Program-made: the position numbers and the translations under genes | DNA from: an uncultured Clostridia bacterium | GTDB lineage: Bacteria; Bacillota; Clostridia; Oscillospirales; Oscillospiraceae | DNA: 16,821 nt | Reading direction: 5' to 3' | Assembly (NCBI GenBank): GCA_946187475.1 | Contig: CAMHRJ010000015.1 | Coordinates: 1-16,821, forward strand | Notes under the pieces: generated by a model | Told to the model about the DNA's origin: nothing | Database searches by the model: none | Seen by the model: the letters and a program-made list of their open reading frames with translations, nothing else | Shown: piece after piece, positions 1 through 6,218 of the stretch | How positions within the stretch are numbered: position 1 is the first letter of the stretch | Layout of the letters: the number at the start of each line of letters is the position of its first letter

Positions 1-629
1 CCTATGTCAGCCGGGGCGGCTTTAAGCTGGAAAAAGCATTGCAGGTGTTTCCGGTGGATGTGACCGGACTGCACTGCATCGACTGCGGCGCCTCCACCGG
101 CGGCTTCACCGATGTGCTGCTGCAAAACGGCGCAGAAAAGATTTACGCCGTGGATGTGGGCTACGGCCAGCTGGCCTGGAGCCTGCGAAACGACCCACGG
201 GTTGTCTCCATGGAACGCACCAACGTCCGCTACCTGACGTCGGAGCAGATTCCGGAGTCTCTGGACCTCGCGGTCATGGACTTGTCCTTCATTTCTCTTC
301 GTCTGGTTCTGCCGGCGGTTTATCCGCTGCTGAAGGAGGACGCGGCGGTGATCTGCCTCATCAAGCCTCAGTTTGAGGCCGGACGCGAGGAAGTGGGCAA
401 AAAGGGCGTAGTTCGTGACCCGGCGGTACATCGTCAGGTGCTGGACCGGTTTTTGGAATATGTGCCGGAGATCGGCTTTACCGTGCTGGGCCTGGACTTT
501 TCACCCATCCGCGGTCCGGAAGGAAACATTGAATACCTCGGCTATCTGCGTAAGGGTACTTACTCCTCGCAGAGCTTTGACCTTGATGCAATCGTGGAAC
601 AGTCCCACGAGAGTCTGAATCACAGGTGA
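1..629 (+). CDS. tlyA: TlyA-family rRNA 2'-O-methyltransferase (5'-truncated by window edge)
   Basis: The reading frame is already open at position 3 (Y-V-S-R-G-G-F-K-L-E-K-A-L), so the start codon and the N-terminal S4 RNA-binding domain lie left of the window. What is visible is the FtsJ/RrmJ-type methyltransferase domain: SAM-binding motif I is D-C-G-A-S-T-G-G-F-T-D, followed by A-V-D-V-G-Y-G-Q-L, the acidic A-V-M-D-L-S-F-I-S-L stretch and C-L-I-K-P-Q-F-E, which carries a catalytic-type lysine. TlyA homologues (YqxC in Bacillus) 2'-O-methylate cytidines in 16S and/or 23S rRNA; which positions are modified here cannot be told. The C-terminus (G-P-E-G-N-I-E-Y-L) matches the family. It is the first visible member of an operon with nadK, argR and recN; dxs often lies upstream in relatives. 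Older 'hemolysin' annotations refer to this family. Confidence 0.93.
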   Translation, partial: YVSRGGFKLEKALQVFPVDVTGLHCIDCGASTGGFTDVLLQNGAEKIYAVDVGYGQLAWSLRNDPRVVSMERTNVRYLTSEQIPESLDLAVMDLSFISLRLVLPAVYPLLKEDAAVICLIKPQFEAGREEVGKKGVVRDPAVHRQVLDRFLEYVPEIGFTVLGLDFSPIRGPEGNIEYLGYLRKGTYSSQSFDLDAIVEQSHESLNHR

Positions 630-634
630 TATAC

Positions 635-1501
635 ATGGAAAACCATATCGTATTGGCTGCAAATCTCTTTCGAGACGCCCATTTTCAGCACGCGCGAGCC
701 ATTTATGAACTCCTGCGCGACGCTGGACACCAGGTCGTGCTGTCTCCGGTGTTTCTCCCCAGTTGGGAGGCGGAGCTGCTCTCCGGCATCTCCTGCATGC
801 CGCTGGAGGATGCAGTACAGGGGGCAAAGCTGGTGGTCGTCCTGGGCGGCGATGGAACGATTCTCTATGCCGCCGACGTGGTGCGCGGCATGGAGCTTCC
901 CATCATCGGCATCAATCTTGGCAGCAAGGGCTTTCTGGCCGGGCTGGAGGAGAACGAGACCGATCTGCTGCTCAAGGTAGCGGCGGGGGAGCGCACCATC
1001 AGCCGCCGCATGATGCTGGACGTGCAGCTGATTCGAGACGGAGAATCGGTGTTTGAGCAGTGTGTCCTCAATGACGTGGTCATCCACGGCGCGCAGGTGG
1101 ACTGCATCGGCATCCTGGCCAAGTGTGACGGCGTCCCTGTGACGCATTTCTCTGGTGACGGTATCATCGTCGCGACGCCTACGGGTTCCACGGCCTATTC
1201 CATGTCCGCCGGCGGTCCGCTGGTAGAGCCGGACAATGAAAACATCATCCTGACGCCGATCTGCGCCCATACGATGGTGGGTCGCTCCTTCGTTCTGCTG
1301 CCCAACCGTACAGTCACCGTCGAACCGGAGCGCATCCACGATCGCCCGGCGGTTCTGGTGGCAGACGGCAGTCAGCCCGTCCCGCTCAAGAGCGGAGACT
1401 GTGTCCGGATTCGGAAATCCGAATGTGTTACGCTGCTGGCGGAAACCGGCGCCCAGAGCTTCTATGACCGTGCTTACGAAAAACTCACCGGAAAGTATTA
1501 A
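635..1501 (+). CDS. nadK: NAD kinase
   Basis: A 288-residue enzyme that phosphorylates NAD to NADP in the cytoplasm. Diagnostic motifs are G-G-D-G-T at residues 71-75 (nucleotide binding and catalysis), G-I-N-L-G-S-K-G-F-L-A-G-L just downstream, N-D-V-V-I-H near 150, and S-G-D-G-I-I-V-A-T-P-T-G-S-T-A-Y-S with A-G-G-P near 170-190. I chose ATG 635 because AGGTGA (624-629) sits five bases before it. A GTG at 626, overlapping the tlyA stop as GTGA, is in frame and would add three residues, but its Shine-Dalgarno is poor. In the N-x-G-x-L-G-F-L motif the usual leucine is replaced by lysine (S-K-G-F-L), a variation that does not suggest loss of function. The gene is directly coupled to tlyA and followed after about 20 bases by argR. 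Confidence 0.95.
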   Translation: MENHIVLAANLFRDAHFQHARAIYELLRDAGHQVVLSPVFLPSWEAELLSGISCMPLEDAVQGAKLVVVLGGDGTILYAADVVRGMELPIIGINLGSKGFLAGLEENETDLLLKVAAGERTISRRMMLDVQLIRDGESVFEQCVLNDVVIHGAQVDCIGILAKCDGVPVTHFSGDGIIVATPTGSTAYSMSAGGPLVEPDNENIILTPICAHTMVGRSFVLLPNRTVTVEPERIHDRPAVLVADGSQPVPLKSGDCVRIRKSECVTLLAETGAQSFYDRAYEKLTGKY

Positions 1502-1521
1502 TACATAAATGAGGAAATGGT

Positions 1522-1971
1522 ATGAAAACCAATCGACAGAATCTGATTCTTTCTTTGATCGCGAAACAGGAGATCGAAACCCAAAACCAGCTGATGGAAG
1601 CGCTGCAGGACTGCGGCATCAAGACCACTCAGGCGACGCTGTCCCGGGACATCAAGGAGCTGCACCTCATCAAGACCCTGTCTCCCAGCGGCCGCTATCG
1701 CTACGCGCCTCCCGCCCAGCGGGAGCAGCCCCGCTATGATGACCGTCTGCGGAAGATCTTCCGGGAGTGCGTGACTTCGCATGCCGCTGCCCAGAACCTG
1801 GTGGTACTGAAAACCCTGCCTGGCCTGGCCTCCGGCGCCGCGTCCGCTCTGGACGGCATGGACTACGCCGGGCTCATCGGCACACTGGCCGGTGATGATA
1901 CGGTGCTTCTGGTCATGCGGGACAATGCCGCAGCGGAGTTTCTCTGCGAAGAGATCGAGAAAATGCTTTGA
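1522..1971 (+). CDS. argR: Arginine repressor ArgR/AhrC
   Basis: A 149-residue, full-length arginine-responsive transcription regulator that normally works as a hexamer, repressing arginine biosynthesis and in some species activating catabolism. The N-terminal winged helix has the recognition segment T-Q-A-T-L-S-R-D-I-K-E-L (residues 36-47), with the DNA-contacting Ser41-Arg42 pair. The C-terminal oligomerisation and arginine-binding domain ends in G-T-L-A-G-D-D-T-V-L (residues 120-129), whose two aspartates bind arginine in the family. GAGGAAA (1511-1517) is the ribosome binding site. No arg genes are nearby; placement between nadK and recN is the usual Clostridia/Bacilli arrangement (ahrC-recN), so it acts in trans. 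A palindrome overlaps the upstream nadK stop codon (see findings). Confidence 0.96.
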   Translation: MKTNRQNLILSLIAKQEIETQNQLMEALQDCGIKTTQATLSRDIKELHLIKTLSPSGRYRYAPPAQREQPRYDDRLRKIFRECVTSHAAAQNLVVLKTLPGLASGAASALDGMDYAGLIGTLAGDDTVLLVMRDNAAAEFLCEEIEKML

Positions 1972-1991
1972 TCCTGTGGAGGTGAACCGGT

Positions 1992-3686
1992 ATGCTCCGG
2001 GAACTGCACATTGAAAACATCGCCGTCATCGAGCGGGCAGACGTCACACTGGGAGAAGGACTGAATGTTCTGACCGGCGAGACCGGCGCGGGCAAATCCA
2101 TTCTGGTGGACTCTCTCCACGCGGTGCTGGGCGCCAGAGCCTCCCGGGAGCTGGTACGCACCGGCGCGGAAAAAGCCGTCGTCTGTGCCACCTTCGATCC
2201 TGAGTGCGCCAAAGACTGGTGCGCGGAAAACGAGATCGACGTGGAGGACGAACTGATCCTGCGGCGGCAGATCACTTCCGACGGAAAAACCACCTGCCGG
2301 GTCTGCGGCGTGCCGGTGACTACGGCGCAGCTGCGGGAGCTGGGCAGTCTGCTGTTGGACATTCACGGCCAGAACGACGGCCAGCAGCTTCTCGACGAGC
2401 GCCAGCACCAGCGCTACCTGGACGCCTTCGGTGTTTCCACTGAGGTCATAGAGGCTTACCATGCCGCCTATCAGGAATACCTGGCCCTCCACCGTGAGCA
2501 GGAGACTCTGCGCAATCTGGAGAGCGAAAAGGAACTTTTGTCTGACAGCCTTCGTCATCAGATCGAAGAGCTGACCCAGGCGGACCTTCGCGCCGGGGAA
2601 GAGGATGAGCTCACCGCCAAGCGAGATATGCTCCGCAACTTTGAGAAGCTTTCGGAAGCGGTGGAGACGGCTTACGCCCTGCTGGAGGGCAACGACGACA
2701 GCGCCATTTCCTTCGCTGCCGACGCCGAGTCTGCTGCCATCCGTGCAGCAGGCTACGCTGCGGAACTGTCCTCGGTGCCCACTGCCATCCATGACGCGGT
2801 GTTTTCTCTTCAGGATGCGGCCGAGACGCTGCGGGATTTCCGGAACAGCATGGATTTTTCCGATGTGGAGTATGACCGCATTGAAAGCCGTCTTTCGACC
2901 CTTCGGAGACTGGAGCGGAAGTACCATACGGATGAGGACGGCCTCATTCAGAAGCTCTCTGACGCCCAGCAGCGGCTGGACCAGCTGGAATACGCCGATG
3001 ACCGTCTGCGAAAGCTGGAGCACCTTTTGGAGGCCCAGGAGCTGACCGTCCGCAAGGCTGGTAAGGCACTGACGGACGCCAGGCATGAAGCCGCCGGAAA
3101 GCTGGAAAAGCAGGTGGTTGCCGAACTGCGTGAGCTGGCTATGCCGAACGTTCGCTTTCAGGTAGAGCTAGCACCTTTGGGCGGAAATTCTGGCTTTGGG
3201 AGCTCCGGCATGGATAACGTGCGTTTCCTGCTCTCGGCCAATGCGGGGGAAGCTCCGGGACGCATCAGCCGCATCGCCTCCGGCGGTGAGCTGTCGCGCA
3301 TCATGCTGGCGCTGAAAAATGTATTTGCCCAGCGGGACCGCGTTCCGTCTATGGTCTTTGACGAGGTGGACACCGGCGTTTCCGGCGTCGCTGCCCAGCG
3401 GGTGGGGGAGAAGCTGGCAAAGCTCTCCGGCAAAAAGCAGGTCATCTGCATCACCCATCTGCCGCAGATCGCCGCCATGGCAGATCACCATTATCTGATT
3501 GAAAAAACCGTATCCGACGATAAAACACGCACCACCGTGCTCCCTCTGGACCGCGCCGGCTGTCGGCTTGAGATCGCACGGCTGCACGGCGGTGAGAACA
3601 TTACGGAACTGACTTTGGCCAGCGCGGAGGAGCAGCTCTCTTCCGCCGAAAGCTTCAAACGATCGATTCGGGAGGTAGAATCATGA
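1992..3686 (+). CDS. recN: DNA repair protein RecN
   Basis: A 564-residue SMC-like ATPase that binds DNA ends and helps double-strand-break repair by RecA. Walker A is G-E-T-G-A-G-K-S (residues 29-36). A long central region rich in E, L, R and Q (roughly 150-370) is the coiled-coil arm. The C-terminal lobe carries the ABC signature A-S-G-G-E-L-S-R, Walker B M-V-F-D-E-V-D-T-G-V-S-G, and T-H-L-P-Q-I-A-A-M-A-D. Length is typical for the family. GGAGGTGA (1978-1985) precedes the start by six bases. It follows argR after 20 bases and overlaps the next gene by four bases (ATGA), implying translational coupling. No Firmicute-type LexA box (GAAC-N4-GTTC) is visible in front of it; it appears to be expressed from the operon promoter to the left. 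Confidence 0.97.
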   Translation: MLRELHIENIAVIERADVTLGEGLNVLTGETGAGKSILVDSLHAVLGARASRELVRTGAEKAVVCATFDPECAKDWCAENEIDVEDELILRRQITSDGKTTCRVCGVPVTTAQLRELGSLLLDIHGQNDGQQLLDERQHQRYLDAFGVSTEVIEAYHAAYQEYLALHREQETLRNLESEKELLSDSLRHQIEELTQADLRAGEEDELTAKRDMLRNFEKLSEAVETAYALLEGNDDSAISFAADAESAAIRAAGYAAELSSVPTAIHDAVFSLQDAAETLRDFRNSMDFSDVEYDRIESRLSTLRRLERKYHTDEDGLIQKLSDAQQRLDQLEYADDRLRKLEHLLEAQELTVRKAGKALTDARHEAAGKLEKQVVAELRELAMPNVRFQVELAPLGGNSGFGSSGMDNVRFLLSANAGEAPGRISRIASGGELSRIMLALKNVFAQRDRVPSMVFDEVDTGVSGVAAQRVGEKLAKLSGKKQVICITHLPQIAAMADHHYLIEKTVSDDKTRTTVLPLDRAGCRLEIARLHGGENITELTLASAEEQLSSAESFKRSIREVES

Positions 3687-4057
3687 GTAACGTGAGAGAA
3701 AAAGCCGTTGCGAACCACAAAAGCGGACTGAACTGCGCCCAAAGTGTCCTGTGCGCTCTGGAAGAACAGACCAGACTGGATCCTGTGATTGCCAAGAATA
3801 TCTCTGAGGGCTTTGGCGGCGGACTGCGCTGCGGCGAGGTCTGCGGCAGCGTCTCCGGCGCTGTGATGGCCCTGGGGCTCGCCGGAGAGCATCCCACCGC
3901 ACCGCTGGCGAAGGGTTTCTGCGAGGCCTTCCAGGAGGAATTTGGCTGTATCCGCTGTCAGGAACTGCTGGCCAAATATGATGGCAAGGGCCACTGTGAT
4001 GATTTCATCATGTACTGCGCCGAAAAAGCGCAGAAAATGCTGAAGGGCGAGGAATAA
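3683..4057 (+). CDS. C_GCAxxG_C_C-family putative redox-active protein
   Basis: A 124-residue soluble protein with nine cysteines (18, 24, 50, 54, 80, 89, 92, 105, 112). The pattern N-C-A-Q-S-V, F-G-G-G, V-C-G-S-V-S-G-A-V-M-A-L-G-L, C-I-x-C and C-x6-C matches the C_GCAxxG_C_C family, in which four invariant cysteines suggest a thiol-redox or metal-binding role; the biochemical function is not established. The family's CGAxxG motif is CGSVSG here. It starts inside the recN stop codon (ATGA, 3683-3686) with GGGAGG (3670-3675) upstream, so it should be translated together with recN. In many relatives spoIVB and spo0A follow recN; here this gene closes the operon and meets a convergent gene. There is no signal peptide or membrane segment. 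Confidence 0.85.
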   Translation: MSNVREKAVANHKSGLNCAQSVLCALEEQTRLDPVIAKNISEGFGGGLRCGEVCGSVSGAVMALGLAGEHPTAPLAKGFCEAFQEEFGCIRCQELLAKYDGKGHCDDFIMYCAEKAQKMLKGEE

Positions 4058-4061
4058 AAAA

Positions 4062-4086
4062 CCTGCTCTGCAGTTTGCAGAGCAGG
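4062..4086 (-). terminator. Rho-independent terminator between convergent genes
   Basis: A perfect 11-bp inverted repeat (CCTGCTCTGCA at 4062-4072 and TGCAGAGCAGG at 4076-4086) encloses a three-base loop. Read on the minus strand it is followed by six T residues (the A-run at 4056-4061), making a good intrinsic terminator for the YbaK-type gene. On the plus strand the stem is followed by CATATACAAAATTT, so it may also stop the recN operon, but less efficiently. The minus-strand T-run overlaps the stop codon of the plus-strand gene. Confidence 0.88.
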
Positions 4087-4105
4087 CATATACAAAATTT
4101 GATTC

Positions 4106-4585
4106 TTATTCCTCGGGCGTCGGCAGCTTGCAGACGTCGATCCATTCGATGGCCTTGGAATATTCGAAGAGCTCTTCGAGATTCAGCTCGATGGCGCTGG
4201 AGGGACTGCCTACAGCAGGGAAGACCGTGACGAAGCGCTTGAGAGAATCGTCCAGATAGACCGGAATGCCTTCCTTGCAGCCGAAGGGGCAGACGCCGCC
4301 CACCGGATGACCCACCAGCTCCAGCACCTCATCGGCGCTGAGCATCTTGGCCTTCATGTGGAATTTATCCTTAAATTTCCGGTTGTCGATGCGGGCGTCA
4401 CCGGCAGCAAGAATCAGCATACAGCCATCGGCGGTTTTGAAGGACAGGGTCTTGGCGATCCGTGCGCCCTCGACGCCCAGCGCCTGGGCCGCCAGATCTA
4501 CGGTTGCGCTGGAGACAGTGAATTCCTGCACCCGATCTTCCAGGCCCAGAGCGCGAAAATAAGCTCTTCCGGCTTCAATAGACAT
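4106..4585 (-). CDS. YbaK/EbsC-type aminoacyl-tRNA deacylase
   Basis: A 159-residue single-domain protein of the YbaK/ProRS-editing superfamily, which hydrolyses mischarged tRNAs (for example Cys-tRNA-Pro or Ala-tRNA-Pro) in trans. Visible motifs are A-K-T-L-S-F-K with conserved Lys45, the segment from D63 to K72 (D-A-R-I-D-N-R-K-F-K), and the signature H-P-V-G-G-V-C-P-F-G at 93-102. The exact tRNA specificity cannot be read from sequence. The ribosome binding site GGAGAT (plus-strand 4592-4597) is six bases from the ATG. It is a monocistronic minus-strand gene with a consensus promoter at 4631-4659 and a terminator at 4062-4086, divergent from rpe and convergent with the recN operon. Confidence 0.9.
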   Translation of the reverse strand: MSIEAGRAYFRALGLEDRVQEFTVSSATVDLAAQALGVEGARIAKTLSFKTADGCMLILAAGDARIDNRKFKDKFHMKAKMLSADEVLELVGHPVGGVCPFGCKEGIPVYLDDSLKRFVTVFPAVGSPSSAIELNLEELFEYSKAIEWIDVCKLPTPEE

Positions 4586-4630
4586 GTTATGATCTCCGTT
4601 TCTTTGGCTTTTTGCCAGTAATACCCTGTT

Positions 4631-4659
4631 ATCTTAACCGAATCATGGGGAACCGTCAA
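4631..4659 (-). promoter_or_regulatory. Vegetative (SigA-type) promoter of the YbaK-type gene
   Basis: On the minus strand TTGACG (plus 4654-4659) is separated by exactly 17 bases from TAAGAT (plus 4631-4636), giving a predicted start of transcription near 4624 and a leader of about 40 bases ending in the GGAGAT ribosome binding site. Confidence 0.75.
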
Positions 4660-4731
4660 GACAAAAAGCACACATTATTTGTGTGATTTACCCTCAATTT
4701 TTGAGAATTCTACAAACCTGGCTCAAGCAAG

Positions 4732-4760
4732 TTGCGTTTCTGCCGGGATTGGATTATAAT
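4732..4760 (+). promoter_or_regulatory. Vegetative promoter of rpe-recR
   Basis: TTGCGT (4732-4737), a 17-base spacer and a perfect TATAAT (4755-4760) lie about 30 bases upstream of the rpe start. The -35 box includes a TTG that is in frame with rpe, but it is part of the promoter and should not be used as the start codon. Confidence 0.78.
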
Positions 4761-4791
4761 ATCTCGTTTGGATTTTAACTGGAGGCACATT

Positions 4792-5445
4792 ATGATTAAG
4801 ATCGCACCGTCCATTCTTTCTGCTGATTTCAATACCCTGGGCAAGGACATCGCTGAGGTTTGCTCTGGTGGAGGAGACTATCTCCACATCGATGTCATGG
4901 ACGGGATCTTTGTGCCGAACATCTCCTTCGGCATTCCGGTGACTGCCTCCATCCGGAAGCAGACCGAGATGTTCTTCGATGTGCATCTGATGATCACGAA
5001 GCCCCACCGCTATGTGGAGCGTTTTTGTGACGCCGGCGCCGATCTGGTGAGTTTTCACGTTGAGGCGGACGAGCCCCAGGACATCTTCACTGCCATTGAG
5101 TCCATTCGCGCGAAGGGGAAGAAGGTGGGCATCGCATTGAAGCCGAAGACCCCGGCGGAAGTGCTGTTCCCATATTTGCCGCTCATCGATCTGGCCCTGG
5201 TCATGACCGTGGAGCCGGGCTTTGGCGGCCAGAAGTTCATGGCGGATATGCTTCCGAAGATCCGCACCCTCCGCGCTGAGATTTCACGTCTGGGCCTTGA
5301 TTGTGAGATCGAGGTGGACGGCGGCATCGACCGCAACACATCCCCGCTGGTAAAAGAGGCGGGTGCAACTGTTCTCGTGGCCGGCAGCGCCGTGTTCCGG
5401 GAGTCTGACCGCGCAGCCGCCATGGAAGCCATTCGCAACGCATAA
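4792..5445 (+). CDS. rpe: Ribulose-phosphate 3-epimerase
   Basis: A 217-residue TIM-barrel enzyme interconverting D-ribulose 5-phosphate and D-xylulose 5-phosphate in the pentose phosphate pathway. Metal ligands are His32 and Asp34 (H-I-D-V-M-D-G), His65 (D-V-H-L-M-I) and Asp176 (E-V-D-G-G-I); Asp34 and Asp176 are also the acid/base pair. The phosphate-binding end shows V-E-P-G-F-G-G-Q (140-147) and V-A-G-S-A-V-F. ATG 4792 is preceded by GGAGG (4781-4785). The frame is open further upstream, but those codons fall on the promoter. Full length for the family. In many Firmicutes rpe sits next to rsgA/thiN; here it is the first gene of a pair with recR, 28 bases apart. Confidence 0.97.
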   Translation: MIKIAPSILSADFNTLGKDIAEVCSGGGDYLHIDVMDGIFVPNISFGIPVTASIRKQTEMFFDVHLMITKPHRYVERFCDAGADLVSFHVEADEPQDIFTAIESIRAKGKKVGIALKPKTPAEVLFPYLPLIDLALVMTVEPGFGGQKFMADMLPKIRTLRAEISRLGLDCEIEVDGGIDRNTSPLVKEAGATVLVAGSAVFRESDRAAAMEAIRNA

Positions 5446-5473
5446 ACTTACATTTGAAAGCAGGTAACTGATT

Positions 5474-6073
5474 ATGTCCGGATTTCCCAGCACCCTTGAA
5501 AACCTCATCGATCGCTTTGCAGCACTTCCTGGTGTGGGACGTAAAAGCGCCCAGCGTCTGGCCTTCCATGTGCTGTCCCTGCCCGATGAGGAAGCGCTGG
5601 GTTTTGCAGATGCCATCACTGAGGCCAAGCGCAGCATCCACCGCTGTCCGGTCTGTCAGAATCTGACCGACGACGAGCAGTGCACCATCTGCACGTCTCC
5701 CAAACGCGACCAGAGCACCATCTGCGTCGTGACCCAGCCCCGTGACGTGCTGTCTTTTGAACGCAGCCGGGAATATAACGGGGTCTACCATGTCCTGCAC
5801 GGCGTGCTTTCTCCCATGAACCATGTCGGACCGGACGACATTTGCATCAAGGAGCTGATCTCCCGCGTGGCAGCGGGCGGCGTCAGTGAGGTCATCATGG
5901 CCACCAACCCCGATACCGAGGGCGACACCACGGCCATGTATCTTTCTCGTCTGCTGAAACCCTTCGAGGTGAAGGTGACGCGTCTGGCCTACGGCATCCC
6001 CGTGGGCTCCAATCTCGAATTCACGGACGAAGCGACCCTGACCCGCGCCCTCTCCGGCAGAATCGAGATGTAA
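5474..6073 (+). CDS. recR: Recombination mediator RecR
   Basis: A 199-residue RecFOR-pathway protein that forms a ring-like clamp on DNA and helps load RecA onto gapped DNA. An N-terminal helix-hairpin-helix (L-P-G-V-G-R-K-S-A-Q-R-L, residues 18-29) is followed by a four-cysteine zinc finger (Cys58, Cys61, Cys70, Cys73) and a Toprim domain beginning near residue 80 with V-V-T-Q-P-R-D and containing A-T-N-P-D-T-E-G-D-T-T-A. The C-terminal L-A-Y-G-I-P-V-G-S-N-L-E-F-T-D-E is typical. Length is normal. The ribosome binding site AGGTAA (5462-5467) is moderate. It is usually found beside dnaX and the YbaB/EbfC gene; here it follows rpe and probably shares its transcript. Confidence 0.97.
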   Translation: MSGFPSTLENLIDRFAALPGVGRKSAQRLAFHVLSLPDEEALGFADAITEAKRSIHRCPVCQNLTDDEQCTICTSPKRDQSTICVVTQPRDVLSFERSREYNGVYHVLHGVLSPMNHVGPDDICIKELISRVAAGGVSEVIMATNPDTEGDTTAMYLSRLLKPFEVKVTRLAYGIPVGSNLEFTDEATLTRALSGRIEM

Positions 6074-6108
6074 TCACTTTGGATATGATTCGGGCATTTA
6101 CCCGAATT

Positions 6109-6146
6109 CCGCCAGGCGCAAGGCCTGCGGATAACCGTTTATTTTT
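6109..6146 (+). terminator. Possible weak terminator after recR
   Basis: A GC-rich hairpin (6109-6117 with 6123-6130, one bulged C, loop GCAAG) is followed by a T-rich stretch ending in TTTTT at 6142-6146. The T-run starts several bases after the stem, so termination would be inefficient. A second smaller hairpin (ATTCGGG 6088-6094 with CCCGAAT 6101-6107) lies just before it. Confidence 0.35.
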
Positions 6147-6165
6147 ACGGAAATCGGTTTATGAT
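6138..6165 (+). promoter_or_regulatory. Weak candidate promoter of the RNase J operon
   Basis: TATGAT (6160-6165) is a good -10 box, but the best -35 at normal distance is TTTATT (6138-6143, 16-base spacer), which is poor. A promoter is expected here, because the transcription unit changes function and the gap is 145 bases, yet the exact site is uncertain. Confidence 0.35.
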
Positions 6166-6218
6166 GCATGTAGCGATTCGTTACTTAACCGGTTTCCAAA
6201 TCACAAAAAGGAGTATTT

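Noticed and set aside
1863..3086. A 407-codon minus-strand open frame opposite recN
   Set aside because: Antisense shadow of recN without motifs or a convincing promoter.
3683..4057. Selenocysteine or frameshift in the cysteine-rich protein
   Set aside because: The frame is continuous with no in-frame TGA before the TAA stop, and all cysteines are ordinary TGC/TGT codons.
4732..4791. Upstream extension of rpe by 20 codons from a TTG
   Set aside because: These bases contain the -35, -10 and ribosome binding site; family proteins start at the downstream methionine with M-x-K-I-A-P-S-I-L-S.
4586..4791. A riboswitch or small RNA gene in the 206-base divergent gap
   Set aside because: Both predicted leaders are short and the gap is explained by two promoters and small dyads; I see no conserved aptamer-like structure.
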